Source: Cyanobacteria bacterium SIG28 (lineage in GTDB: Bacteria > Cyanobacteriota > Vampirovibrionia > Gastranaerophilales > Gastranaerophilaceae). Taken from it: DNA of 64,000 nucleotides. Below are positions 53,911 through 62,256 of this stretch, one piece after another; position 1 is the stretch's first letter; every line of letters begins with the position of its first letter. Where the stretch lies: the NCBI GenBank assembly GCA_015152525.1, contig SUTU01000011.1, positions 22,724 through 86,723 of the forward strand. Reading direction: 5' to 3'. The notes beneath the pieces are model-generated. The model did no database searches and was not told the origin of the DNA. It saw nothing but the letters and a program-made list of their open reading frames with translations. A program made the position numbers and the translations under genes.

Positions 53911-55314
53911 TTATATATCAATATTCCTTTCAGCTGTCTTTGAAATCTTCACTCGTCCTCTCATTTTATTAACACAAACCAGCAACTTCAATTGTTTTTC
54001 TGCATGCGGTTTAAGTTTAATAAAAATCAAGAAATCTTCAACCGACTTAAAGCCACCAACCTCTTCCCGTTTCTTTACAATTTTTTTTGCATAAACTATA
54101 TTTATACAAGGAAGTGAAGCTAACTCTACTTCTGAAGCATTATTAACATCAATTAAGTTTTTAAATTCTTTAGATTTTTCTTTGACACCTTCCACATGTG
54201 ATGTCGATTGCAAATTTCTACAATCTGAATTTAAACTTTCTACTATATAAACTTTATATTTTTTACAATCAGCTACCAAATCATCATAAGTCTTTTGATT
54301 ATTAAACGAGATGCAAAAAAGATTCCACAAGTCTAAATAATCATACACTGTAGATACTCTAATAGTAAATTTGCGGTACGGTGAAACTTTTTCATAGCCT
54401 GTTATTAGCATTGATTTTTCACCCAGACAAAGATTGCAATATTTATTTGATAAAGTTAAATTTTTCCAGATATCATTATAAGGTTTTAAATACATAGAAG
54501 CTTGTTTGAGAGCATTTTCACGACGAGTTTTTTTGTCATTTCCTAAATCAGGGTCTTCAACATTATTCAAAGCAACATAAACAAAATGAAAAATCCATAC
54601 AATAAATACAAATGATAATGTTAGAAGGAAAATATTACCATTACTCCAGCTGTAAATCCATAACAAAGGACTAAAGCCTACAGCCAAAATAGAAAAAGCA
54701 TTTGCAATATTCCTAATTAAACTTGAACTATAATCAAAAGAACGATCAAAGCCACATACCAATAAAGCTGATATTAATAGGGTTAAAGAAAGATTACCAC
54801 GTGTATTTAACCAAGCTAACATAAAACAGGTAAAGATTATACCTAAAGAAAAAAATATATCAGCTATATTTCTATTTAATGCTGACATATTTAATGTTAA
54901 CGACGGATTATATACTCTAAAACCGACATTGCCAATTAAACAAAAAGCTAAAACTGTTAGAAAAATATTTCCTTTAGTAAAAACCCAACAACCAATAGTA
55001 CAAATGCTTGTAATAACTAAATATAAAAAGAAGCGTATTAAATCTTGCCAAATACCATCTGATAGACTTGGAAAAAAATCAAACCCATTAGCATCAATGC
55101 CGGAATTTTCCTGATTCTTAAATATATTATGTATCCAATAAAAAAAACGTATTGCAAGCACAACCGTCAATACCGTAATAAAGATATTTCCATCCGTTAA
55201 CATCCAACTCAGTGTTCCCAAAAGACTCAAAACACTTGAAAGAAAAAAGATAAGCGCAATTTTGGTAGATAATAGCATGTTTATTAACATAGCATGGAAG
55301 CTATTCTCACTCAT
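53911..55314 (-). CDS. Membrane protein with C-terminal helix-hairpin-helix, long form
   Basis: 467 residues. Four repeats of a two-helix membrane unit with the core W-x-x-T-x-G-N-I-F-x-T-x-L (near 32-40, 108-116, 168-176, 220-228) precede the same cytoplasmic domain and ComEA-like HhH domain as its shorter neighbour. Repeat copy number is the main difference between the two genes. Suggests a membrane-tethered nucleic-acid binding protein. Starts 20 nt after the transglutaminase-like gene. Confidence 0.7.
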   Translation of the reverse strand: MSENSFHAMLINMLLSTKIALIFFLSSVLSLLGTLSWMLTDGNIFITVLTVVLAIRFFYWIHNIFKNQENSGIDANGFDFFPSLSDGIWQDLIRFFLYLVITSICTIGCWVFTKGNIFLTVLAFCLIGNVGFRVYNPSLTLNMSALNRNIADIFFSLGIIFTCFMLAWLNTRGNLSLTLLISALLVCGFDRSFDYSSSLIRNIANAFSILAVGFSPLLWIYSWSNGNIFLLTLSFVFIVWIFHFVYVALNNVEDPDLGNDKKTRRENALKQASMYLKPYNDIWKNLTLSNKYCNLCLGEKSMLITGYEKVSPYRKFTIRVSTVYDYLDLWNLFCISFNNQKTYDDLVADCKKYKVYIVESLNSDCRNLQSTSHVEGVKEKSKEFKNLIDVNNASEVELASLPCINIVYAKKIVKKREEVGGFKSVEDFLIFIKLKPHAEKQLKLLVCVNKMRGRVKISKTAERNIDI

Positions 55315-55333
55315 CCTCTAGACAAGTGAACCA

Positions 55334-56029
55334 TTATTGCTTCTTAACAACCAGCTCCGGATAACGTTTTTCAAAATTATCAGAATTTAATTTTGAGGAG
55401 TCGGTCAAGCCTGTTAAAAACGTAAAGCGGGGTCTATACTTAATTGTAACATTATCTCTTTTGTTTTCAGTTTCTCTTATTCCAAACATAAACATATCAA
55501 AATATTTATTAAATGCTTCCTGTAAATTTGTACAAAAACCTGCCCACGCATCAATTACTACCAAATCTTTTCCATAACTTTTCGGATTTTTTGTGTCAGC
55601 TTTTGGATCCAAATTTTTTACTAAAAATTCGTGAGTTGTATTATATGAATGCGTTGCTAAAAGTTTTTTTGTTTCATTGTTATATATTTCAGCATCAAAA
55701 TGTAAATGTGCCAGCTCAAAATCCTTAATCCCGTTAGCTGTTAGGGCTGCCATCATTAAAGTACTGGACTCGCCGCAATCACCCAGCTTATTCCTTCTCA
55801 AACCTTCCAAGTCGTTAGCAATTATTCTTTCTAAATCATAGCCAAAAACCATACTTCTTCTAGAATCAACAGTTTCACCGGCTCTTTGTATCCAATTTCT
55901 ATGTCTTTCTGAAATTTTTTTTCCGGTTGTTGTCATATGCGCCCTATAAGGTGAAACCCTCGGATAAGCACTATTTGCTCTTCGCATTATTTTGTCTATA
56001 TTTCTTATTTCTAAACTTCTTGTCTTCAT
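55334..56029 (-). CDS. Transglutaminase-like/papain-fold protein
   Basis: 231 residues. A basic N-terminus is followed by L-G-D-C-G-E-S-S-T-L-M-M-A-A-L (Cys85), T-T-H-E-F-L-V (His133) and V-V-I-D-A-W-A-G (Asp160), the C-H-D order of the transglutaminase/papain fold; the I-D-A-W-A-G ending is also found in some YopT-type effectors. No signal peptide. First gene of the cluster and just downstream of the phage terminator. The enzymatic identity is unproven. Confidence 0.5.
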   Translation of the reverse strand: MKTRSLEIRNIDKIMRRANSAYPRVSPYRAHMTTTGKKISERHRNWIQRAGETVDSRRSMVFGYDLERIIANDLEGLRRNKLGDCGESSTLMMAALTANGIKDFELAHLHFDAEIYNNETKKLLATHSYNTTHEFLVKNLDPKADTKNPKSYGKDLVVIDAWAGFCTNLQEAFNKYFDMFMFGIRETENKRDNVTIKYRPRFTFLTGLTDSSKLNSDNFEKRYPELVVKKQ

Positions 56030-56072
56030 TTTTTTATCCGTTCTAATAAATAATAAAACCTCAAAAAAAAAA

Positions 56073-56080
56073 TTTTGCTA
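56073..56080 (-). promoter_or_regulatory. TAGCAA motif upstream of transglutaminase-like gene
   Basis: TAGCAAAA on the minus strand, 51 nt from the start codon, between the phage terminator and the gene. Confidence 0.35.
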
Positions 56081-56090
56081 TAAAAAAAAA

Positions 56091-56112
56091 GAGAAGAGTA
56101 AAAACTCTTCTC
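56091..56112 (-). terminator. Terminator of the phage operon
   Basis: On the minus strand GAGAAGAGT-TTTT-ACTCTTCTC is followed by nine U. It lies 11 nt after the terminase stop and marks the end of the phage transcription unit. Confidence 0.85.
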
Positions 56113-56123
56113 CTTTTTTAGTT

Positions 56124-57425
56124 TTAAGTCCTTAAGCGCCAATAATATTCAACCAAATAGCTTATCGCATCAAAAGGATGTTCCAGAAACTTTGCCTCAT
56201 GGCTTGATTTAATTTGATTGTGCGTCGGAACGTCGACAATGCTTGTACCTTCCTTAAAAGATAGGTTATATATATTGTACAGAATAAACTTACACCTCCG
56301 TGGATCAACAAAAAGATGCCTTTCGCCTTTTGAATTTTTAACCCTAGCATTAAACGCTGATATACGGTTTAAAATCGGCGGATTATAATCCCTTAATTTG
56401 AATTTAATATTCTTGTATCCATATTCATTAAGCGCATTTTTAATAATCGCATAATTTGTATATTCACTCTGTGTACTTCTATTATCACCGGAAGCATCAC
56501 CATTTATAATAATTTCCGCCTTATGTTCCGGATAACGTCTTATAAATTCTTCAATACATTGTTGAGTTGTAGTTTTCTCAATAACTATTTCATCAAAGAA
56601 ATAAACATCTTCGTCATCTTTATGCGCTAAAGCCCAACACATCGGATCAACGTTAAAATCACAGGTTAGGTGAAGCGGTAAATTAGGATTATATTTGAGT
56701 TTCATCTTATTCCCTTCATCAAAACCTTTCACAACAAGCCCTGAAGAATAATCACCAAATTCACCCAAAACATTTATTCTGTAATACTCTTCATCAAAAC
56801 TCTCTTTCATTGATTTTATGAAATGAGGTGGCAAATAAATATTATTGGTCGTTGGTGCGATTATTAATCTATAATTTTCTTTTGACTTTTCCACAAAGCG
56901 ACGCCAAATCCAGCCTTTATCCGGTTGCGGATTAGTATGACCAAACAAACGATAACGAAAGTCTACCCAATTTTTTCCTCGATAAGTGTTTCTTAACCTA
57001 CCAAGCAACTGTTTAAAAGAAGAATCTGTTATTTGAGAAGCCTCCTCAATTTCCGCCCAATGCAGATTTAATGACTTAAACTTCTCAGGATCATCAAGCG
57101 CTGAAAAAAGGATTTCTGAACCGTTTGAAAAATGGATTACTTTATCTACTTTATTATATGAATAATCTTTATCCTCAACATACCCTAAAGCATCTAAATG
57201 TTCCAAATAGCTTACTAAAGTTGTTTTTCTGACAAGTTCATACTCTTTAGCGCCAACCAAACCTCTACAACCTGCATACTTCTTGGCAAGAAGAATTCCC
57301 AGAAGAGAACCACACCAAGTTTTCCCGCTACCATATCCACCTTGATAAATAGCTACATCAAGAGAATTTGAATGTGGAATTTCTATAAATTCTTTTTGTT
57401 TATCTAATAACTTGTATTTTACCAT
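56124..57425 (-). CDS. Phage terminase large subunit
   Basis: 433 residues. ATPase part with G-G-Y-G-S-G-K-T at 29-36 and a Walker B-like W-A-E-I-E-E-A near 123-129; nuclease part with C-D-F-N-V-D near 255-260 and I-N-G-D-A-S-G-D near 308-314. Packages DNA into the capsid. It resembles the PBSX/Terminase_6 group. It is the last gene before the terminator, downstream of tail genes, which is not the usual order. Overlaps the DUF1353 gene by 7 nt. Confidence 0.88.
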   Translation of the reverse strand: MVKYKLLDKQKEFIEIPHSNSLDVAIYQGGYGSGKTWCGSLLGILLAKKYAGCRGLVGAKEYELVRKTTLVSYLEHLDALGYVEDKDYSYNKVDKVIHFSNGSEILFSALDDPEKFKSLNLHWAEIEEASQITDSSFKQLLGRLRNTYRGKNWVDFRYRLFGHTNPQPDKGWIWRRFVEKSKENYRLIIAPTTNNIYLPPHFIKSMKESFDEEYYRINVLGEFGDYSSGLVVKGFDEGNKMKLKYNPNLPLHLTCDFNVDPMCWALAHKDDEDVYFFDEIVIEKTTTQQCIEEFIRRYPEHKAEIIINGDASGDNRSTQSEYTNYAIIKNALNEYGYKNIKFKLRDYNPPILNRISAFNARVKNSKGERHLFVDPRRCKFILYNIYNLSFKEGTSIVDVPTHNQIKSSHEAKFLEHPFDAISYLVEYYWRLRT

Positions 57426-57892
57426 TTTTTATTTTCCTTCCAATTACAACAAAAATGCTGAAAAATATCGACCGAATTTTTCATAAAAAAACGTTTTACA
57501 GAACCAACACCACCCGCCTTTAGCAATGAGTCAAAAACTTTTGTCGAGAATTTTCTGTCATTATCAACATAATGATGATTTTCACATAACACATCGTGAA
57601 TTAATGCCGCAAGCAAAAATTTGTTATCAGTGTTAGAACCAATAACCCGCCAAAAAAAACGGGGCACTGAAGCCCCGTCAAAACAATACCCTTTTGGAAT
57701 ACAAAACTCATAGGTTTTATTCTTTTCTTTATCTAATAATTTAACTTGCAGATTTTTCTTATTGATAAACGGATATTTTTTTATTATTTTTTTCTCATCA
57801 TTGCTTAAAGTTGGCAAAATGTATCTTATGCCTATTCGTGGAATGTCGTCAAAACAAATTTGAAGCTTATTGTCCGAATACCATTCAAGCAT
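57419..57892 (-). CDS. DUF1353 phage protein
   Basis: 157 residues from the ATG at 57892, where AGGAGG is 6 nt upstream (an earlier in-frame ATG adds seven residues). The central C-F-D-G-A-S-V-P-R-F-F-W and A-A-L-I-H-D-V-L motifs match DUF1353, a phage-associated family of unknown function; gpA-like structural roles have been proposed. The stop overlaps the terminase start. Confidence 0.78.
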   Translation of the reverse strand: MLEWYSDNKLQICFDDIPRIGIRYILPTLSNDEKKIIKKYPFINKKNLQVKLLDKEKNKTYEFCIPKGYCFDGASVPRFFWRVIGSNTDNKFLLAALIHDVLCENHHYVDNDRKFSTKVFDSLLKAGGVGSVKRFFMKNSVDIFQHFCCNWKENKKW

Positions 57893-57902
57893 AATCATCC
57901 TC

Positions 57903-58367
57903 CTATCCGTCATTAGAACTTTGTTCGGTAATCAAACAAGCATAATCATTCGTTTCGAAAAACTTATCAAGCTGTTCTTCCGTAAACCCAAGCAAAGCAC
58001 CGACAGCACTAACATAAGGATTACCACGATAGAAATTGTTAGCTTTGAGTTCAATTTTAAGAGCTTTAATATCCAAACCAGCCGGCTGTAATTGCTCAAC
58101 TAAGGCAACAATATCATCAAAGTCCATTCCTTTTGCCTGATAAATTCCACGCTCAACATCCGCACCGGTCAGATAAAGTTTAGCAATGCGTTCGCGTTCT
58201 TTTAATGCTTGCTTTTCTTGCCAAGCTTCATCTTTTAAAACGTATTCTTCACCGTCTAAGACGTATTCAAGTTCTGTTTCTTCCACTTTATCCAAGTTAT
58301 AGAATACTTGGTCAAGCGGTTCTTGTGTATAAAATTTAATTTTTCCGTTTTGATATCCTAAGTACAT
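57903..58367 (-). CDS. Phage protein, possible tail-fibre accessory
   Basis: 154 residues, acidic. Starts M-Y-L-G-Y-Q-N-G-K-I with GAGG upstream. A helical middle (K-Q-A-L-K-E-R-E-R-I-A-K-L-Y-L-T) resembles tail-fibre assembly or lattice proteins, but no family is certain. Its stop codon is part of the next gene's Shine-Dalgarno region. Immediately downstream of the mini-ORF repeat. Confidence 0.5.
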   Translation of the reverse strand: MYLGYQNGKIKFYTQEPLDQVFYNLDKVEETELEYVLDGEEYVLKDEAWQEKQALKERERIAKLYLTGADVERGIYQAKGMDFDDIVALVEQLQPAGLDIKALKIELKANNFYRGNPYVSAVGALLGFTEEQLDKFFETNDYACLITEQSSNDG

Positions 58368-58417
58368 TTTTTTACCTCATTTCCTTGTTGAAAGTAATAA
58401 TTTAATATTGGTTTCAT
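58358..58417 (-). CDS. Mini-ORF 2 after tail fibre
   Basis: 19-codon frame MKPILNYYFQQGNEVKKCT, starting directly after the stop of mini-ORF 1 (TAAATG) and overlapping the next gene's start. It begins with the same M-K-P-x-L-N-Y as mini-ORF 1. Translation is possible by coupling but unproven. Confidence 0.3.
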   Translation of the reverse strand: MKPILNYYFQQGNEVKKCT

Positions 58418-58488
58418 TTACCCTCCCTCACCTTCTGGCTTGTAGTTATAATTTAAAGTTGGTTTCATTTACCCTCCCTCACCTTCTG
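58408..58488. repeat. 30-bp direct repeat at tail-fibre 3' end
   Basis: Copies 58408-58437 and 58459-58488 are identical; the offset of 51 nt is 17 codons. The right copy encodes the last residues and stop of the tail-fibre gene. Confidence 0.85.
58418..58468 (-). CDS. Mini-ORF 1 after tail fibre
   Basis: 16-codon frame MKPTLNYNYKPEGEGG that starts directly after the tail-fibre stop (TAAATG). Its last residues repeat the tail-fibre C-terminus E-G-E-G-G. Probably a by-product of the direct duplication. Confidence 0.3.
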   Translation of the reverse strand: MKPTLNYNYKPEGEGG

Positions 58489-59950
58489 CATAAGCAAATT
58501 GTAAACGTGTAGTAGAGCCTGTGGGTTGAGTGTAATAAGCTCTTACAGTTTCACCTTTTCTAACAGGTAAATAAATATGAGGTGCATAACCACTTGTACC
58601 ACCTATAGTACTTGCGACTAAAGCACTAACAGCACTATCTAACATTATGGGATTTCCACCACCTGCTGTATTCCACAAATGAAACCACCCATTAGCAGGA
58701 GCAGTATAGGTTGTACCACTTGCACCTACTGTTAAATCTATCCATTTATCTGACGGGAAAGCTAAACCACTAATCAAACTTTTACCTTCAGTATTCAAGT
58801 TAGTACCGTCAACATTAACCTTTAGAGCAACCTGCTCGAGAATTTCCATACCTTGATTAACAACATCTGTTATACCTTCGTAATTGGTAGTATTTCCTAC
58901 ACAAATATAAAGAAGCTTCTTAACTGCATTAGGTTGAACCGTGTCAGAGTTATTGTAGATAGAGTTAGAATCAGAAGCGTCAAATCTAACGAGTGCACGG
59001 TTAGCAGTCCCACCTTGTATCTTCGTGGGACTCGATGTAGTCAGGTTGCTAAAAGCACCTTCAACGGCAGGGTCATTAGTAGCAGGACCGCCACTCGTGA
59101 ATTTACCCGTGATATTCGGCAATCCAGCTTCAACACCTTGTCCAACTTCTGAAACAGTGCCGGTTGCTTGCTCAAAGTAGTTATTACGAGGTAAGAAAAT
59201 TCTTTCATTTTCTGTATCAACCCCATAAAACCAAGCAAAGCCATAAGCTTCAAAATAAGCATCAATAGCATCTTTGTCAACTGTGTTATAGAACTTATGC
59301 CCGTTAGAATGAACTTTGATAGTAATACCATTAATAGTTTCCTCACCGGTCGCCTCAGCAAATTCTTCAACAACCTTGTTGTAGAAATCCGGATAACCGT
59401 ATCTTGAACCGGCAATAGCTTCTTTATAGACATAAGTTCCTTGCAAAGCCAAGCCTTTTGACTCTTCGTAAGTCAAAATGTGGTCCTTGAGAATTGTGTC
59501 GAATAGAGAAAGAGAGATTGGTAAATTTTCCCAATAAGCATTATTCCCGTCAGTTTTTAAAAACATGCCGGCGTAGCCTTCTTGAACCGGTAACGCCTCC
59601 TCTTGTAGTTCTGATTTTTTTACAAATTCTAAATCATTATTTAATTCACTTACATCTTGGGGAATATCAGAATTTAAAGCATAATCCCCGCAAGGCTGTT
59701 TGGTATCAATTAATAATTTTACATAATTTATATCTTCTACTGTTACATCAGCATTTTTTTCTGCATACTCTTTTGTTTCATCTCTTAAAACCTTTACTTC
59801 ATCTCGCAATTTTTTAGTTTGTTCTGCAAAATATTCAGCCCGATTATTTGTTGCTGAAACCTGTGCTATTGATTCTTGAGGCTTTATATACAAAGGTTCC
59901 AGAGAATTTGAGGTATAAACCTTAATAACATTTTGTTCATCTTTATCCAT
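58469..59950 (-). CDS. Phage tail fibre/collar protein
   Basis: 493 residues. Coiled-coil-like N-terminus (about 35-75), a collar-type region with L-A-L-Q-G-T-Y-V-Y and I-F-L-P-R-N-N-Y-F near 250-258, and a C-terminal domain Y-T-A-P-A-N-G-W ... L-P-V-R-K-G-E-T-V ending A-Y-A-E-G-E-G-G. Likely receptor-binding or baseplate-associated fibre. Its C-terminal domain resembles that of the protein at 60834-61361. Confidence 0.7.
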   Translation of the reverse strand: MDKDEQNVIKVYTSNSLEPLYIKPQESIAQVSATNNRAEYFAEQTKKLRDEVKVLRDETKEYAEKNADVTVEDINYVKLLIDTKQPCGDYALNSDIPQDVSELNNDLEFVKKSELQEEALPVQEGYAGMFLKTDGNNAYWENLPISLSLFDTILKDHILTYEESKGLALQGTYVYKEAIAGSRYGYPDFYNKVVEEFAEATGEETINGITIKVHSNGHKFYNTVDKDAIDAYFEAYGFAWFYGVDTENERIFLPRNNYFEQATGTVSEVGQGVEAGLPNITGKFTSGGPATNDPAVEGAFSNLTTSSPTKIQGGTANRALVRFDASDSNSIYNNSDTVQPNAVKKLLYICVGNTTNYEGITDVVNQGMEILEQVALKVNVDGTNLNTEGKSLISGLAFPSDKWIDLTVGASGTTYTAPANGWFHLWNTAGGGNPIMLDSAVSALVASTIGGTSGYAPHIYLPVRKGETVRAYYTQPTGSTTRLQFAYAEGEGG

Positions 59951-60323
59951 TAGTATAACCTATAACCTTTCTGGGATAAACAATAATCCTGTTTAAATCG
60001 CCATAACTACTATTTGCAATAAAAAGTGTATCCTCTTTTGTATCTTCAGTTTCACAAGCTTTAACACCGTAATAATAAACTTCAAAAGGCTTATTTTTTG
60101 GCACTTTTAATAAATCTGTATATTGTGGTGTTAAAACGAACGTTACATAATCTAAGTTACTCACCGCAACTTGTAATTCTTCACCTATCAAATTACGGTT
60201 AGAGTCCTGTATTGCAAAACAAACAATATATTTTTTTTCATTGTTCAAACCCGATACAACAACCTCACCACTATCACCTTGATAGATATAAATTGTACCG
60301 TCTGAATCTATTTTTAAACTCAT
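59943..60323 (-). CDS. Phage hypothetical, baseplate-like
   Basis: 126 residues, all-beta by appearance (D-G-T-I-Y-I-Y-Q-G-D-S-G-E, Y-V-T-F-V-L-T-P). Similar in style to N-terminal domains of BppU-type baseplate proteins; that link is weak. It overlaps the tail-fibre start by 8 nt. Confidence 0.45.
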   Translation of the reverse strand: MSLKIDSDGTIYIYQGDSGEVVVSGLNNEKKYIVCFAIQDSNRNLIGEELQVAVSNLDYVTFVLTPQYTDLLKVPKNKPFEVYYYGVKACETEDTKEDTLFIANSSYGDLNRIIVYPRKVIGYTNG

Positions 60324-60349
60324 AATTATTCCTTTCTATCCTTTTGGGA

Positions 60350-60832
60350 TTAAATTTTATTTCCCTGCCAATCTAAAACTACTTGATTTAAGCATTCTTT
60401 TACAAAATCTAAATTTGCTTCTTTCCGTTCTTGCAGACTTAGAAAATAATCTTCTGTAAAATCAGAAGAAAAGTCCGGCAAACTATAAGTTATAATTTCT
60501 ACAACCTGACCTAATTCTAAACCTGCCTTTATTTGAAGCAACATATCCGATAAAAAATCTTTTGTTGTACCGTCTTGCATCGAAACTTTTCTTCTTATCC
60601 AACCTAAAGAAGTTTCAAAAAAATCCGATTTAAAAGTTTTTTCCTGATAATTTGACTTTTTCTTTTTGTACTCTGCAGTTTCAAGTTTTTCAGCCAAATA
60701 CCATTTGTCATCAAAACCTTTTTCAATATTCATAAGCTCCATACCGACTGAAGCATAAAATTCTTGATTATCACCTAAACCGACATTACATAAGCCGGTA
60801 TTTTTATCTATAATTTCTGCATATTTTAGCAT
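60350..60832 (-). CDS. Phage hypothetical protein
   Basis: 160 residues. N-terminal M-L-K-Y-A-E-I-I-D-K-N-T-G-L and a helical C-terminus (E-A-N-L-D-F-V-K-E-C-L-N-Q-V). Resembles tail-fibre-associated proteins of the DUF4376 type; identity unproven. 1 nt from the next gene upstream. Confidence 0.5.
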   Translation of the reverse strand: MLKYAEIIDKNTGLCNVGLGDNQEFYASVGMELMNIEKGFDDKWYLAEKLETAEYKKKKSNYQEKTFKSDFFETSLGWIRRKVSMQDGTTKDFLSDMLLQIKAGLELGQVVEIITYSLPDFSSDFTEDYFLSLQERKEANLDFVKECLNQVVLDWQGNKI

Positions 60833-60833
60833 T

Positions 60834-61361
60834 TTAAATTCCTCCTTTCACTACAGGTAAAAAATAAGCAGCATTAACATTAGCCGTACAAGTAAAAACA
60901 TCACCTTTTTTTACAGGCATTGAAACCAAAATTGAAGCATAGTCATTCCCTGATGAAACTTTTTTAAAAGATACTGTTACACCATTTACTACCAAATTTC
61001 CGTTTGAAGTAGTTGTCGGCATTAATAACACATAGCCATTTGACGGTGCTATGTAATACTCCGGCCTTGAGATATAAATGCACGAACCCCAATTCGGTAA
61101 CATCTGTGCCGTTTCCAAAGCTTCTGAAACTTCTTCTTTTGCAGTTTCTAATTCCACTGCAGAAGTCTCCGAAGCTGCGTCAATTTCTTCTGAAATATCA
61201 CCAAAACGACTGTTTATTGTCGCAATATTAGATAATACTGAAGAAATACTGGTATTTATAGACTCTGCAGTCTGAGCTATTTTTTCATCTAAATACAAAA
61301 AGTTTTTGTTCATAATTTCGGAACTGGCTAAACTTCCGTAATCAATATTAATTAGTGTCAT
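60834..61361 (-). CDS. Phage tail/receptor-binding protein, short
   Basis: 175 residues from the ATG at 61361, where GGAGG lies 6 nt upstream. An N-terminal coiled-coil region (S-E-I-M-N-K-N-F-L-Y) is followed by a C-terminal beta domain, Y-I-A-P-S-N-G-Y ... M-P-V-K-K-G-D-V-F, like that of the tail fibre. May share a receptor or trimerisation role. Confidence 0.55.
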   Translation of the reverse strand: MTLINIDYGSLASSEIMNKNFLYLDEKIAQTAESINTSISSVLSNIATINSRFGDISEEIDAASETSAVELETAKEEVSEALETAQMLPNWGSCIYISRPEYYIAPSNGYVLLMPTTTSNGNLVVNGVTVSFKKVSSGNDYASILVSMPVKKGDVFTCTANVNAAYFLPVVKGGI

Positions 61362-61596
61362 GTTTTCCTCCTTCAATAATCACGTCATAAATTTTGTCTA
61401 TTTTTGCTTGCATATTACTAAGCTGAACTTTCAAATCGTTATATTGTTCCTTTGTTGAATAGTTTTGTGCAATATCACTAAGAATTTCTCTATGTTTAAC
61501 TTCCAGCCTCTCCGGTGTTACAAAAAGGTTATATTGAAAAATTAAAGCAACACAAACTATCCCAACAGGTAAGTACCTTGAGATATATCTTTCCAT
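61348..61596 (-). CDS. Small phage membrane/coiled-coil protein
   Basis: 82 residues from the ATG at 61596, chosen as GAGGTG lies about 7 nt upstream. One membrane helix (about 8-28) and a coiled coil (about 40-80). The layout suits a spanin or holin-like or tail-chaperone role; no family recognised. Overlaps the next start by 14 nt. Confidence 0.5.
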   Translation of the reverse strand: MERYISRYLPVGIVCVALIFQYNLFVTPERLEVKHREILSDIAQNYSTKEQYNDLKVQLSNMQAKIDKIYDVIIEGGKHDTN

Positions 61597-61613
61597 ATTT
61601 AACACCTCAGTTT

Positions 61614-62222
61614 CTACTTTGAACCCTTACCCAAAAAAGCAGATATTAACTGAGAGGCTATATCCGCAAAATCTAAGTTTGTCTGAGATGCTTTTTGAGA
61701 AGTTCTGGCGTTACCTTGGCTTGTTGCTAAAGATTGCCCTTGATTATTTGATAATACATCATAACCGTTCAAATAATAAGATAATAAATTTGAAATCATA
61801 TCTGCTGAATTTTGTTGAGAGTCTGCTATTAAGTCATTTGCATAATTTCCAATCAAGTTTGCATTTGTTTGAGCCAAGTTTTTATATAAATCTGTTGCCT
61901 GAGAAGAACGTAACATATTTCTGTTAGAAAGCGGATTTATAATATTATTCTCAAGATTTTGAGATGTTTGATTATTTAATGTATCAGTATAACTTTTTAA
62001 CTTAGCTTGATTAGTTACACTATTCAATGTCGGATTCAAATATTCATCTAACATTGTATTCATATTTGTATTCACAAAATTATTTATTGTGTCAAATGCC
62101 GTACCGGCATTAAATCTGGATGTAGTTCCACTATTATTAGTAACACTTGTAACATATGGATTTGATGTTGTAGTATTACCATAAACTGTTTTTGAACTGG
62201 CTTTTGAAGATTTTTTTCCCAT
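61614..62222 (-). CDS. Phage structural protein, Asn/Ser/Thr-rich
   Basis: 202 residues, low-complexity N/S/T/Q-rich with predicted helices (D-T-I-N-N-F-V-N-T-N, Y-K-N-L-A-Q-T-N-A-N-L). No named family. Composition suggests an internal or tail structural protein. Confidence 0.5.
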   Translation of the reverse strand: MGKKSSKASSKTVYGNTTTSNPYVTSVTNNSGTTSRFNAGTAFDTINNFVNTNMNTMLDEYLNPTLNSVTNQAKLKSYTDTLNNQTSQNLENNIINPLSNRNMLRSSQATDLYKNLAQTNANLIGNYANDLIADSQQNSADMISNLLSYYLNGYDVLSNNQGQSLATSQGNARTSQKASQTNLDFADIASQLISAFLGKGSK

Positions 62223-62256
62223 AATTTTTCCTTTCCGGAGTTATACTCCATTACTT

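Noticed and set aside
58408..58488. Diversity-generating retroelement at the tail fibre
   Set aside because: Repeat copies are identical and short; no reverse transcriptase or template-repeat adenine bias in the window.
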